DNA of 64,000 bases from Vibrio coralliilyticus (GTDB lineage: Bacteria > Pseudomonadota > Gammaproteobacteria > Enterobacterales > Vibrionaceae). Where the stretch lies: NCBI RefSeq assembly GCF_024449095.1, contig NZ_CP024628.1:310001-374000 (forward strand), read 5' to 3'. Positions 26,939-36,836 of the stretch are shown piece by piece (the stretch's first letter is position 1; each line of letters begins with the position of its first letter). The position numbers and the translations under genes were made by a program. Under the pieces are notes generated by a model. It searched no databases. It saw only the letters and a program-made list of their open reading frames with translations, and was not told the origin of the DNA.

Positions 26939-28084
26939 ATGCAAATTAAGCCGTTACGTTGGTTGCTTCCCTTTATTCTTCTAGGAGGGGCTTATGCCGG
27001 CTATGCTACGATTACTGCGAGTGCTTCTGAAGGATCGGGAACTAAGCCAGAAAAGAAACCTCTCATGGTCACGGTATCAACAGTACGCTCAAGTGACCAC
27101 AAAGTACTTATCACAAGCTATGGAGAATTGGTTCCTGCTGAAGTGACTCAACTTTCAGCTCAGGTTTCAGGAGAAGTGGTCAGCTGGCACCCCAATTTTG
27201 TTGTTGGTGGAGTGGTAAAAAGAGGGGAAACACTCTTCTCTATTGAGCGCGATAATTACCAAGCAGCAGTGCTTCAAGCAGAAGCGAATCTAGCAAGTGC
27301 TCAAGCGGCGTTAATCGAAGAAAAAGCCAAAGCCGAAGTGGCTAAACGGCAGGCAAAAAACCTACCAGCCAAACAGGTGACAGAACTCTATTTACGTAAA
27401 CCTCAGGTTTTAAGCGCGCAAGCTCAGGTGAAATCAGCGCAAGCTGCACTCAAGCGAGCTAACCGTGATCTTGAACATTGCAATGTTGTTGCTCCGTATG
27501 ATGCGTTAGTGGTATCCCGAGATATTGGTGTCGGTCAGTATATTTCCGCAGGTGCGCATGTCGCAACGCTGAACAATGTCGAGGCCGCGGAGATACATAT
27601 TCCGATTGCAGGATTCGATAGTGCGTTCCTACCTAAGAACTATGCTGGCATAGCCGCCAATGTTATACAAAGAGGCATTGTGGATATCCAACGAGAGGGA
27701 GTTATTGCGCGTGATCTTGGTGTTGTCGACAGTGCGACGCGAATGATCAATATGGTTGTGCGTGTTGATGACCCATACGCGATTGAATCGAATGCGTCAC
27801 CGCTCAAGTTTGGCTCCTACGTTGAAGTTCAGTTTGTTGGTAAAGAGCTTAAGCATATTTACCGTTTGCCTCAAGAACTGGTCAATAATCGGCAGGTGTG
27901 GGTGGTGAATGAAAATAATGAGCTTGAGCCTCGTCTTGTCAATGTGCTAAGAGCAGAGCAAGAATTTATGTTAATCAATGAGGGCCTGACGGACGAAGAT
28001 AAGATCGTACTTACCGTCCCTGAATACCCACAGCAAGGGATGCGAGTTGAAGTCGCAGCCACCCAAACAGATTTAAACCTGTAG
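26939..28084 (+). CDS. RND efflux periplasmic adaptor (HlyD/MFP family)
   Basis: A 381-residue membrane-fusion protein: an N-terminal signal anchor (about 7-27), barrel-sandwich halves with LSAQVSGEVVSWHPNFVVGGVVKRGETLFSIE (about 65-100), an alpha-hairpin rich in Ala/Gln/Lys (about 105-170), and NRDLEHCNVVAPYDALVVSRDIGVGQYI returning to the lipoyl half. It links an RND pump to an outer-membrane channel. It is followed after nine bases by its permease. No outer-membrane factor is encoded here, so a shared TolC is likely. No adjacent regulator. Confidence 0.9.
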   Translation: MQIKPLRWLLPFILLGGAYAGYATITASASEGSGTKPEKKPLMVTVSTVRSSDHKVLITSYGELVPAEVTQLSAQVSGEVVSWHPNFVVGGVVKRGETLFSIERDNYQAAVLQAEANLASAQAALIEEKAKAEVAKRQAKNLPAKQVTELYLRKPQVLSAQAQVKSAQAALKRANRDLEHCNVVAPYDALVVSRDIGVGQYISAGAHVATLNNVEAAEIHIPIAGFDSAFLPKNYAGIAANVIQRGIVDIQREGVIARDLGVVDSATRMINMVVRVDDPYAIESNASPLKFGSYVEVQFVGKELKHIYRLPQELVNNRQVWVVNENNELEPRLVNVLRAEQEFMLINEGLTDEDKIVLTVPEYPQQGMRVEVAATQTDLNL

Positions 28085-28093
28085 GAATGGCAC

Positions 28094-31000
28094 ATGGATG
28101 ATTCAAAACAAAAAGGGCTGATTGCCTACTTTGCTCATAACCCGGTCGCGGCCAATTTACTTATGGCATTTGTGCTCATTGTTGGGACGGTCAGTTTCTT
28201 TTTTATTCAGCGTCAAATGTTCCCTAACATTGAAGTGAATTACATTAACGTCAGTGCTCAGTACCCAGGTGCATCTCCGCAGGAAGTTGAAGAGAGTATT
28301 CTGATTAAACTCGAAGAGTCTTTCAAAGATGTCACTGGGATCAAAAAAGCGGTGACGACGGCCTCTCGTGGAAGCGGAGCGATAGAAATAGAGGTCGATG
28401 TTAACCAAGATGTTGAAGACGTACTGGATAAAGTCAAACAGAAAGTGGATTCTGTTTCCAACTTCCCAGCGGGTATGGAGCCGATTCAGGTCTATCAATT
28501 TGAATATCGCCAGGATGTGATTGAAATGGCGTTGGTTGGTGACCGCTCACTGATCGAGCTCAAACCGATAGCCAAACACATCGAAGACGAGCTACTTCAG
28601 CTACAAAACGTAGCCTTGGTGGATCTCAGTGCGCCAGAATATGAAATTGCTATTGAAGTTGAACCACAGATACTTCGTAAATACAGCCTGACTTTAAATG
28701 ACATCACCCAGGCGATTCAACGTTATTCCGCTAACTATTCCGCTGGTGAGGTGAGAACCAATGCAGGGATGATTTCGGTTCGTATCGAAAATCAGTATTA
28801 CAACGGAGAAGAGTTCCGCGATATCCCGGTCAAAATAGGCGCAAACGGTGCCAGAGTATTACTGCAGGACATTGCGACCATCAAAGACGGTTTTACTGAA
28901 GATGACCGATACTTCAAATATTCCGGTGAAAACGCAATTTACCTCTCTGTAAAAGCGACTAAAGACCAGAATATGGTGACGGTTGCAGAATCAGTGAAGG
29001 CCTATATTGAGCAGAAGAATACTCAATTGCCGTCGGATTTGAAGATCAAAACACTGGTGGACATGACTTACTATCTCAATGCTCGCCTCGATATGATGCT
29101 GAAAAACCTACTACAAGGTGCGGTGCTCGTTGCGCTCATGCTGAGTTTATTTTTGCGCGTTAAACTGGCCATGTGGGTAATGATAGGGTTACCGGTGTGT
29201 TTTCTTGGTGCGGTTATGCTAATGCCGGCGATTGGCGTCAGTATCAATATTGTGTCCTTGTTCGCGTTCATTATGGTCTTGGGTATAGTGGTCGATGACG
29301 CGATTGTAATTGGTGAAAGTGCCTATTCTGAAATAGAGAAGCGTGGCGGAGGGGTTGATAATATCGTCCGTGGTGTCAAGCGTGTCGCGACGCCTGCGAC
29401 CTTTGGTGTGTTGACGACGATTGCGGTATTCGCCCCTTTCTTGATGTCAAAGGGGATCGAGCGAGCGTTTTTCTTTGGTATTGCCGCTATTGTGATTCTT
29501 TGTCTCATCTTCAGCTTGATTGAGTCAAAGCTGATCTTACCGTCACATTTGGCACATTCGAACTTTAAGCCGATTAAAAAGGGAAGCTGGCGAGATAGAT
29601 TCAACCAGCGTTTCTTTAGTTTTGTGAATGGTCCATACAAGCGCTTTGTGACTTTCTGTACGTATTGGCGATGGAGCGTATTTGCCAGTTTTACGGCACT
29701 TTTAGTGATCAGTGTGGCTCTAGTGATGGCGAACTACGTCAGGATAATTCCCTCCCCTAAAGTGCCACACGATTTCCCAAGTATTAAGTTGGTGATGAAT
29801 GACAAAGTGTCGAGTGAGCAGACGATTGACGCACTGAAGTTAATAGAAAGTACGGTGCTCAACATTGATGATGAGACGGAAAAACAAACCGGTCAGAAAA
29901 TGATTCGCGACATTCTGACCTTCAGTCAGGGGCGCAAAGAAGGGCGTTTGGTGATCCCTTTGGTGGATCAAGAGCTGCGCCCTTTCAATACCTTTGAATT
30001 AGCTCGTCGTTGGCGTGAAGCGCTACCTGTGATCCCTGGCCTAAAAATGCTTACTGTTTCAGACAATGTGAATGATGATGAGAAAGGCGACGAGTTTGGC
30101 TTTCTGCTGTATGGCTCTGATATCGATACACTCAATGCGGCGGGAAGAGCGTTAATCCTCGAGCTTAAGCAGCAGGAAGGTTTGTTTGATATCTCGTCTT
30201 CCATTGATGCTGGTAGTCAGGAAGTTTTGTTATCTCTTGCGCCTGTGGCTTATGACTTAGGGCTTAGCCTGTCCGATATAGCTCTGCAAGTCGGTGGCAG
30301 TTTTTACGGTGGTGAAGCACAACGGGTGTTGAGGGATGGGGAAGAGGTCAAAGTCATGGTTCGTTACCCGCAACTGACCCGAGAAGCATTTGCCTCTTTA
30401 CGTTATGCGGTCATCACAACCCCGGAAGGTAAGAAAGTGATGTTGGGTGATGTGGTGGAAATTAACCAAAAGCCGGGAGTAAGCAGTATTCGCCGTGAAG
30501 GCGGTTTCCGCAGTGTGTACGTGTATGGCTCGATTGATGAAGAGTTGGTTGAGCCTAATGAAGTTGTCGGTAGAATCCACGAGCAGATCATTCCAGATAT
30601 CTTAGTGAATTATACAGGGGTAAAAAGCCAGCTTGGTGGCACTATTGAAGAACAGCAAGCTCAACAAGATGAGCAAAAAATCTTTTTCGTTGCCGGGATG
30701 ATCATTGTTTATATTTTGCTTGCGGTGCCATTGAAGAGTTATACCCAGCCACTGATTATTATGTCGGTTATTCCATTCAGTTTGACAGGAGCCATTTGGG
30801 GGCATTACTGGTTCAGTCTCGATCTGAGCATGATGTCTACGTTTGGTTTGATCGCGGCTGCAGGCGTTGTCGTCAATGACTCCTTGGTAATGACTGACTA
30901 CGTTAACCATCTACGAACAAAAGGGATCGCCATCAAAGAAGCGGTGATTGAAGCAGGGTGTGCAAGGTTTAGAGCTATCACCCTCACCTCGATTACCACC

Positions 31001-31213
31001 TTTGTTGGTGTATTGCCTATTATGTTTGAAACCAGCTTACAGGCACGGTTTGTGATTCCGATGGCGGTAGCGCTCGGGTTTGCGGTGCTGTTTGCCACAT
31101 TGCTAACCTTGGTGTTGGTACCATGTTTATACTTGATGCTTGATGACATCAAAGGCATATTTCGCTGGGCTAAGCATAAGCTGATACACAACCGCAAAAC
31201 TGCATTTGAATAA
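28094..31213 (+). CDS. RND efflux permease
   Basis: A 1039-residue resistance-nodulation-division pump with twelve helices and two large periplasmic loops. The N-terminal block YPGASPQEVEESILIKLEES and the proton-relay motif VLGIVVDDAIVIGES in TM4 (two Asp residues kept) are typical. The C-terminal half has GVVVNDSLVMTDYVN. Second gene of the adaptor-permease operon. The substrate cannot be predicted. A strong hairpin follows. Confidence 0.93.
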   Translation: MDDSKQKGLIAYFAHNPVAANLLMAFVLIVGTVSFFFIQRQMFPNIEVNYINVSAQYPGASPQEVEESILIKLEESFKDVTGIKKAVTTASRGSGAIEIEVDVNQDVEDVLDKVKQKVDSVSNFPAGMEPIQVYQFEYRQDVIEMALVGDRSLIELKPIAKHIEDELLQLQNVALVDLSAPEYEIAIEVEPQILRKYSLTLNDITQAIQRYSANYSAGEVRTNAGMISVRIENQYYNGEEFRDIPVKIGANGARVLLQDIATIKDGFTEDDRYFKYSGENAIYLSVKATKDQNMVTVAESVKAYIEQKNTQLPSDLKIKTLVDMTYYLNARLDMMLKNLLQGAVLVALMLSLFLRVKLAMWVMIGLPVCFLGAVMLMPAIGVSINIVSLFAFIMVLGIVVDDAIVIGESAYSEIEKRGGGVDNIVRGVKRVATPATFGVLTTIAVFAPFLMSKGIERAFFFGIAAIVILCLIFSLIESKLILPSHLAHSNFKPIKKGSWRDRFNQRFFSFVNGPYKRFVTFCTYWRWSVFASFTALLVISVALVMANYVRIIPSPKVPHDFPSIKLVMNDKVSSEQTIDALKLIESTVLNIDDETEKQTGQKMIRDILTFSQGRKEGRLVIPLVDQELRPFNTFELARRWREALPVIPGLKMLTVSDNVNDDEKGDEFGFLLYGSDIDTLNAAGRALILELKQQEGLFDISSSIDAGSQEVLLSLAPVAYDLGLSLSDIALQVGGSFYGGEAQRVLRDGEEVKVMVRYPQLTREAFASLRYAVITTPEGKKVMLGDVVEINQKPGVSSIRREGGFRSVYVYGSIDEELVEPNEVVGRIHEQIIPDILVNYTGVKSQLGGTIEEQQAQQDEQKIFFVAGMIIVYILLAVPLKSYTQPLIIMSVIPFSLTGAIWGHYWFSLDLSMMSTFGLIAAAGVVVNDSLVMTDYVNHLRTKGIAIKEAVIEAGCARFRAITLTSITTFVGVLPIMFETSLQARFVIPMAVALGFAVLFATLLTLVLVPCLYLMLDDIKGIFRWAKHKLIHNRKTAFE

Positions 31214-31220
31214 CAGACGA

Positions 31221-31251
31221 ACAACAAGGGAGCAAAAAGCGCCCTTGTTGT
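31221..31251. terminator. Shared terminator between convergent RND operons
   Basis: A 10-bp stem, ACAACAAGGG with CCCTTGTTGT, with an inner GC pair around AAAAA. It sits exactly between the two convergent RND permease genes. Confidence 0.7.
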
Positions 31252-31269
31252 ATTCATAGACTGCAGTTC

Positions 31270-34200
31270 TTAAATCTCTTCATGTTTATGCACTACACCA
31301 AAATCGGCGAGGATGGCATAAGCGGCAGGGATCATAAACAGCACCAGAAGTGTGGATGCAAAGATGCCGAATACGATGGAGATGACCAGTGGCTGGATCA
31401 CTTGTGCCTGTAAGCTGGTCTCCGTCAGAAGAGGTAATAAACCTGCGGCTGTTGTCATAGAGGTGAGAAAAACGGCTCTGAAACGTTCACGGCTGGCTTT
31501 GACAACCGAGTCATGAACACTGTCACCTTCATCGACATGATGCCGGATGTACTGCACCAAGAGAATCGAATCATTGACCACAATACCTGCTAGAGAGACA
31601 AAGCCCATCATGCTTGGCATGCTCAGCGAGTGGCCGAGCAGAATATGCCCCCAAACCACACCAATAAAGGCCAGCGGAATAGCCAGCATGACGACAAAGG
31701 GCTCTAGGTAACTGCGGAACTGATAACTCAAAATAGCAAAAACACCGAACAGACCGAGCAAAAAGCCTTTACCCATTGAGGTGGCGGTTTCTGCGGTGTC
31801 TTTTGCCTCCCCTTCAAAATCGAATCGAAGCCCCGGGTATTTCTTGATTAACTTAGGTGCTTCTTCTTTTTGGAACTGAGCGATGATGGCGGTTGAGTTT
31901 GCTTTAGTGTTATCAATATCTCCGAATACGCTGATGGTACGCAATCCATCAATACGTTGTATTCGCACGTAATTGCGTTGGAAATTCAAAGTGGCAATGG
32001 TTGCGAGAGGAATCTGGCTACCATCCGACAGAATGATCGGGAAGTTTGCTAATTGTTGCAAGTCTCCCGCTTGGTCTTTATCGAGACGGACTTCGATGGA
32101 AATGTTTTCCACGCCGACCTGAATCTCATCGGCGGTTTGACCAAAGAAAGCAGCACGCAGCTGATTTGCGATAAGCTGGCCATTAATACCATAAGTTTCG
32201 GCACCAGGACGGAGTTTGACGAGCACCTCTTCTTTACCCATCCGCATATCGTCAAGCACTCCATGCACGCCATCAAACTCGTTGAGATATTGCTGAATGT
32301 CGATGGAAGCGGCTTTCAGAGCGTCGAGATCATTGTGTTTCGCCCGTATCTCGATGGCACGTCCACCCGGCCCCATAGTCGGTTGCTTAAAAACCAGTGA
32401 AATTGGGTCAGCGAGCTCGCCGACATCTTCACGCCAAGCTGCAATGAATTCCTCAATTAATGTGTTTCGGCTTTCAGCCCCCAGCAAATCCAAACGCACT
32501 GTGGCAATATGTGGGCCTGATTCACTCGCATCAGCGTTGGCATTGAACTGACTGGTGATATGCTGGACGAGTGGTGTGCCGTTTTCCTGATTGTCACTCC
32601 ACTCTTTATCAAGCCTTCGTGCCGAAGCGATGATTTTATCGACAACGTCTTCCGTCTGCGAGAGTGAAGAGCCAGGCGGAAGAATAATACGTGCTTCTGC
32701 AATGTCGCCGTCTAGCTCAGGAAATGGCTGAAATTTGAGTAGCCCACCGACTAAGGTTGCCGCAGAAATCAATAATAGGGCAAATACCCCACCGATAAAG
32801 GCGTAGCGATATTGGACTACTCTCTCAACGGCGCTAATTAACTTGGTATTACGGAAATATTCGAATTCACTCAGCAGTTTTTGTTTGAATTTTGCTGGCG
32901 GCTTATCTTGCTTTTCTTTATGCAAAGAATGAGAAAGGTGGTTAGGTAAGATAAGAAAAGCTTCAACCAAACTTAAGGTTAAAACTAAAATCAACACCTG
33001 TGGGACGGCTTTGAGTACGGCGCCCATTTCTCCTTGAAGAAACAATAGGCTTCCGAAGATACAGACAGTCGTCAGGAAAGAAGAAATAACACCGGGTAGC
33101 ACTTTCTTTACGCCATTAGTTACGGCTTCGTCCACCTTCTGACCTCGGTCGAGGTGGGCCGCGATCGATTCGGCAATCACAATGGCGTCATCCATCATGA
33201 TACCAATCGCCATGAGTAGCCCGACCAGAGACATGATGTTAATCGAAAGGTCCAATTGAGCCATCAGAAACAAACCACCTAGGAATGCAACAGGGAGGCC
33301 TGCCGCAACCCAGAATGAGTAACGAAGGCTAAAAAAGAGCCACATAGTAGCAAAGACTAATATGATACCCTGCCAACCATTTTTGACCATCATGGTCAAA
33401 CGGTCCCACAGCACTGACGACAAATCATTAGTCAGCTCTAACGTGACGCCATCGGGGGCGATGGCTTGTTGGTCTTCAACAAACTGAGCGACACGCTCTT
33501 TGATACGCAGTGCATCATCCTCTTTGTTTTTGCTGACTTTCAAAAGCGCGGAAGGATGCCCGTCAAACAGAACTTTTTGCTCATCCAACTCGAAGCGATC
33601 AGTGATGGTTGCGATATCATGTAAGCGGATGAGAGAACCATTGGGACCAGAGCCGACAACGATAGATGCTAGTTCTTCAGGGGTTATTCGCCTTTCGTCA
33701 AATCGTATCAGGAAGTTCTTATCTGGTGTTTCCACATTGCCACTGGGTAGTTTTACGTTCTGACGGCCAATTTGTTCAGCAATATCACCAACGCTCAGGC
33801 CAAGCTGACGCATCGCTTGGCTGTCCAGTTCGACTTGAAATTGGTGGTCAGAAAACCCGGCGACCTCGACTAATGAAACGTCATAATCGAGTTTTAATGT
33901 CCGTTTAAGCTGTTCTGCGTAAGCTTTGAGCTCTGGCCAAGTGGTGTCAGCAGTAATCGCAACATCCACTACCGGTTCATTCCAGTCCAGCTCTTGCACC
34001 ACAGGGGATTCTATTTCTTGGGGGAAGTCGTTAATCGCATTGATTTGAGTCTGTACATCGACCAGCATACGGCCAATGTCTGCTTTCTCATCTAACTTTA
34101 AGATAAGGCGAGCTGACCCTTCAATCGCTTCGCATTGAGTCTCTTCGATGTTGGCCAATCCATCGACAGCATCTTCCATGCGGACACAAATACTTTCTTC

Positions 34201-34371
34201 TACTTCCTGCGGTGAGGCTCCGGGGTAAGTCACACCCGCCATGATATATGGAGGATCAAATTCTGGAAATGTCTCTCGTTTGATTGTCGATAAAGAAGTC
34301 ATACCCAATATCAGCAGCGTCAGCATTAGCAGGTTTGCGGCTGTTGGGTGTTTAGCGAAGAATCGGATCAT
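31270..34371 (-). CDS. RND efflux permease (second system)
   Basis: A 1033-residue RND pump from a different subgroup than the one opposite: YPGASPQEVEESICVRMEDAVDGL near the N-terminus, IGIMMDDAIVIAESI in TM4 with both relay Asp residues, and GFVSLAGIVVNDSILLVQYIRHHV in TM10-11. Its start overlaps the adaptor stop by four bases. Third gene of a TetR-adaptor-permease operon. The two permeases converge tail to tail. No outer-membrane factor is present. Confidence 0.93.
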   Translation of the reverse strand: MIRFFAKHPTAANLLMLTLLILGMTSLSTIKRETFPEFDPPYIMAGVTYPGASPQEVEESICVRMEDAVDGLANIEETQCEAIEGSARLILKLDEKADIGRMLVDVQTQINAINDFPQEIESPVVQELDWNEPVVDVAITADTTWPELKAYAEQLKRTLKLDYDVSLVEVAGFSDHQFQVELDSQAMRQLGLSVGDIAEQIGRQNVKLPSGNVETPDKNFLIRFDERRITPEELASIVVGSGPNGSLIRLHDIATITDRFELDEQKVLFDGHPSALLKVSKNKEDDALRIKERVAQFVEDQQAIAPDGVTLELTNDLSSVLWDRLTMMVKNGWQGIILVFATMWLFFSLRYSFWVAAGLPVAFLGGLFLMAQLDLSINIMSLVGLLMAIGIMMDDAIVIAESIAAHLDRGQKVDEAVTNGVKKVLPGVISSFLTTVCIFGSLLFLQGEMGAVLKAVPQVLILVLTLSLVEAFLILPNHLSHSLHKEKQDKPPAKFKQKLLSEFEYFRNTKLISAVERVVQYRYAFIGGVFALLLISAATLVGGLLKFQPFPELDGDIAEARIILPPGSSLSQTEDVVDKIIASARRLDKEWSDNQENGTPLVQHITSQFNANADASESGPHIATVRLDLLGAESRNTLIEEFIAAWREDVGELADPISLVFKQPTMGPGGRAIEIRAKHNDLDALKAASIDIQQYLNEFDGVHGVLDDMRMGKEEVLVKLRPGAETYGINGQLIANQLRAAFFGQTADEIQVGVENISIEVRLDKDQAGDLQQLANFPIILSDGSQIPLATIATLNFQRNYVRIQRIDGLRTISVFGDIDNTKANSTAIIAQFQKEEAPKLIKKYPGLRFDFEGEAKDTAETATSMGKGFLLGLFGVFAILSYQFRSYLEPFVVMLAIPLAFIGVVWGHILLGHSLSMPSMMGFVSLAGIVVNDSILLVQYIRHHVDEGDSVHDSVVKASRERFRAVFLTSMTTAAGLLPLLTETSLQAQVIQPLVISIVFGIFASTLLVLFMIPAAYAILADFGVVHKHEEI

Positions 34372-35684
34372 GATTCAGACTCCTCACTGTTGTCGGCTTG
34401 ATCTTTGAGGAGCATTCCCTCAATCGCAGGGAGAAGATCGTTCACAATCAGTTTTTCACCCTGTTCAAAGCGACCGTCGATCACAACATGGTTGTCTCGT
34501 CGGTAAAGCACATTGACGGTACGTATTTGTAGCCTGTTGTCGTGATCTTTGATGTAGACCTTATCACCATGCAATGCTCGTTCTGGAATTACCCAACTTG
34601 GGTTACCTTGACCTTCGATTTTAGCCCTGACGAACATACCATTTACTAGAGGGGGAACTGACGTTGGTTTTAGGTTGCGATAATCTTGCTGAACTTCAAG
34701 AATCACACCTACGGTTGCTTGATTGGGGTCTACTGTCTCGCTGATTCGCGCTACTTTGGCAGGCCAGTTGGCATTGAGGTTGCCGCTATTGAGTTCAATC
34801 ATGGCAGTGACCGAAATCATATCGGGTTGTGGGATACCTGCTGCGTCGCGCCCAAACTCCCCTAAGCTGGAAGCGAGCGTGTGCATGTCATGAATGGATA
34901 GCTGGGCTTCCACCTCCATGACATTGATACCGTGTGCTGTCACCATGGTTTGCTGTAGATTGACGACTTGATTTTGTTCAACTTCGATATCAGCGATACG
35001 TAGGTCATAAGGGAGCGTGATGACGGTTTTTTCCAGAGCCCGCTGGGCCTCCTCGACTTTGGACGTATTCACTTTAACCAGGGCCTCAGCGAGTCGTTTT
35101 TCGTCGGGCATTAGTCCGATTTGATTATCGATATCAACCACTAGCTTACGTTGAGATAGGGTACTCTGTTCCTGTTGATCGACGTCGGATTGGGAAGTGA
35201 GTCCTTTCTTGCGTAAGTTTTGTTTGCGTTCAAGCTCTTTGTTGGCGATAGCGAGGCGGTTTTTCTCAATTTTTAACGTCTGCTTAAGGTTGTCTTCTTC
35301 CAGCGCCAGCTTAGCTAAAGAGATTTGTGAAGATTTAAGATCCGCCTGAGCTTGTATCAGTTTTAATTCATAATCGAGAGGGTCGATTCTAAGGATTTCA
35401 GTACCAGCTTGAAGTACTTGTCCTTTTTCTAGTTTAGGGTGTCGATACACGACTTTCCCCGTCACTTCTGCAATTGCTTTCCACTCCAGTTTAGGGGCAA
35501 CTTTACCAAAGCCGATAGCCATCGGTGCGATAGATTGCAGTTCGAGGGGGATGGTTTCTACAAGCCTTGCTCGATCTCCTGCTGGTTTTACGGGGAGCTC
35601 CGGCTTCATCTTGATGGCCAAAACCAACGTGATGATACCCACGGCGAGTGCGGGGAAGAAAAGCAGCTTTCTGTTGATATTCAT
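34368..35684 (-). CDS. RND efflux periplasmic adaptor (HlyD/MFP family)
   Basis: A 438-residue membrane-fusion protein: N-terminal anchor (about 6-24), VAPKLEWKAIAEVTGKVVYRHPKLEKGQVLQAG in the lipoyl half, a long alpha-hairpin (about 115-215, rich in Lys/Glu/Leu, predicted coiled coil), and an acidic C-terminal tail. It is longer than the adaptor of the neighbouring operon, consistent with a different subfamily. It starts four bases after the TetR stop codon and overlaps the permease start by four. Confidence 0.9.
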   Translation of the reverse strand: MNINRKLLFFPALAVGIITLVLAIKMKPELPVKPAGDRARLVETIPLELQSIAPMAIGFGKVAPKLEWKAIAEVTGKVVYRHPKLEKGQVLQAGTEILRIDPLDYELKLIQAQADLKSSQISLAKLALEEDNLKQTLKIEKNRLAIANKELERKQNLRKKGLTSQSDVDQQEQSTLSQRKLVVDIDNQIGLMPDEKRLAEALVKVNTSKVEEAQRALEKTVITLPYDLRIADIEVEQNQVVNLQQTMVTAHGINVMEVEAQLSIHDMHTLASSLGEFGRDAAGIPQPDMISVTAMIELNSGNLNANWPAKVARISETVDPNQATVGVILEVQQDYRNLKPTSVPPLVNGMFVRAKIEGQGNPSWVIPERALHGDKVYIKDHDNRLQIRTVNVLYRRDNHVVIDGRFEQGEKLIVNDLLPAIEGMLLKDQADNSEESES

Positions 35685-35688
35685 AGGG

Positions 35689-36339
35689 TCATTCCGTTGA
35701 TTGGGAAGGCTGAAGGAAGCCTTGTGTCATAAGTTGTATGTTGTGTTCAAAAAGGCGATTGAGAAATTCTTCGTTGAGCTCAATGCCATGAATGGCCAGT
35801 AAAGCTTGAGGAGCGATAAAGGGGAAAACCATCAGACTGATGTAAGAAACACGGCATAGTTTGGGGTCGGCGTCAGGTCTTAACACTCCACTGTCTATGA
35901 GCTTGTCAAAGATCACGTCCTGCATCGGTTGGCCGATATCATCGAAGACTTTCTCAATTAATTTACGTTGAGTTTCTGATGGTGACATGTTCATCACTTG
36001 AGCGATGAGCCTAGGAAACTGTGGAATCTTGATCATTTCACGATAGTACGTACGCATGAGGTCGAAAAAGTTTTTTTGGTTACTGTCGGCGATCAGTGTC
36101 CGTATTTGATGCTTCATTGGTTGGAGCGTTTCGCGGATCATGGTTTCGAACAGGCCTTCTTTGCTTCCGAAGTAATAACGTATCATTGCGACATTGACGC
36201 CTGCACGCTTAGCTACGAGCCGAGTTGATACCTTGTCGTACGCCATCATGGTGAAGAGCTCACGAGAGTGGTGAATAAGCTTGGCGCGAACATCGATTTT
36301 GGTACTTGGACGGCCAGCTTTCCTCAATGATTCAGCCAC
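35689..36339 (-). CDS. TetR-family repressor of RND operon
   Basis: A 216-residue protein with an N-terminal TetR helix-turn-helix (KVSTRLVAKRAGVNVAMIRYYFGSKEGLFETMI, about 38-70) and a helical ligand domain. It is the first gene of the TetR-adaptor-permease operon. Two copies of an inverted repeat of the form TTAAWCA-NN-TGATTAA upstream are its likely operators, giving autoregulation of the whole operon. The inducer is unknown. Confidence 0.88.
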   Translation of the reverse strand: MAESLRKAGRPSTKIDVRAKLIHHSRELFTMMAYDKVSTRLVAKRAGVNVAMIRYYFGSKEGLFETMIRETLQPMKHQIRTLIADSNQKNFFDLMRTYYREMIKIPQFPRLIAQVMNMSPSETQRKLIEKVFDDIGQPMQDVIFDKLIDSGVLRPDADPKLCRVSYISLMVFPFIAPQALLAIHGIELNEEFLNRLFEHNIQLMTQGFLQPSQSTE

Positions 36340-36357
36340 GAAATTATGCCTCAGATA

Positions 36358-36437
36358 TTAAACAACTGATTAATTATAGAGTGCTGTTTTTGTCTGCGAT
36401 ATGTGAAAAATTCAACAGTATTTAATCAAGTGATTAA
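36358..36437. promoter_or_regulatory. Two TetR-type operators
   Basis: TTAAACA-AC-TGATTAA (36358-36373) and TTAATCA-AG-TGATTAA (36422-36437) share all but one arm base and lie 64 bp apart, flanking the presumed promoter of the TetR-RND operon. The second copy is a perfect 7-2-7 palindrome. Confidence 0.65.
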
Positions 36438-36492
36438 TTAATCGAATACTGTGAGGTGAGTTAAGTTTGGTAAGTCGATTCGCAAGAAAATA

Positions 36493-36518
36493 CCCGCACA
36501 GTGGGCAGACTGTACGGG
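36493..36518 (-). terminator. Candidate terminator for the glycosidase transcript
   Basis: A stem, CCCGCACAGT with ACTGTACGGG (one mismatch), and 6-base loop. Read leftwards it is followed by TATTTTCTT. It lies about 320 bases beyond the stop of the glycosidase gene. The gap 36438-36836 holds no gene that I can see. Confidence 0.4.
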
Positions 36519-36836
36519 CAAACAAGGGCAACAATTTAAATTTTTTAGTTTGGAGATTGTTGGTCTAATTTCCATATCCAAACTGTTATAAAGTATTCGT
36601 GGTCTTTAGAATGACTTTGTATCAGTGTAACCAACATTGTTTAAAGTAACATTAATGTTATTTTTGTTTAAATGGTAAATTCGGAAATATACATTCCATT
36701 TATGAAAACTCCGTGCGACAAATTGTCAGTAGCTTAGCGCGTTGTTAGCCCACCATATAGGGCTGAAACCAGAGAACCAACTGCTGATAGTTCGTCTTCT
36801 TTTATATTTGAAAGAGCGACTTTGGCTGCTCTATGT

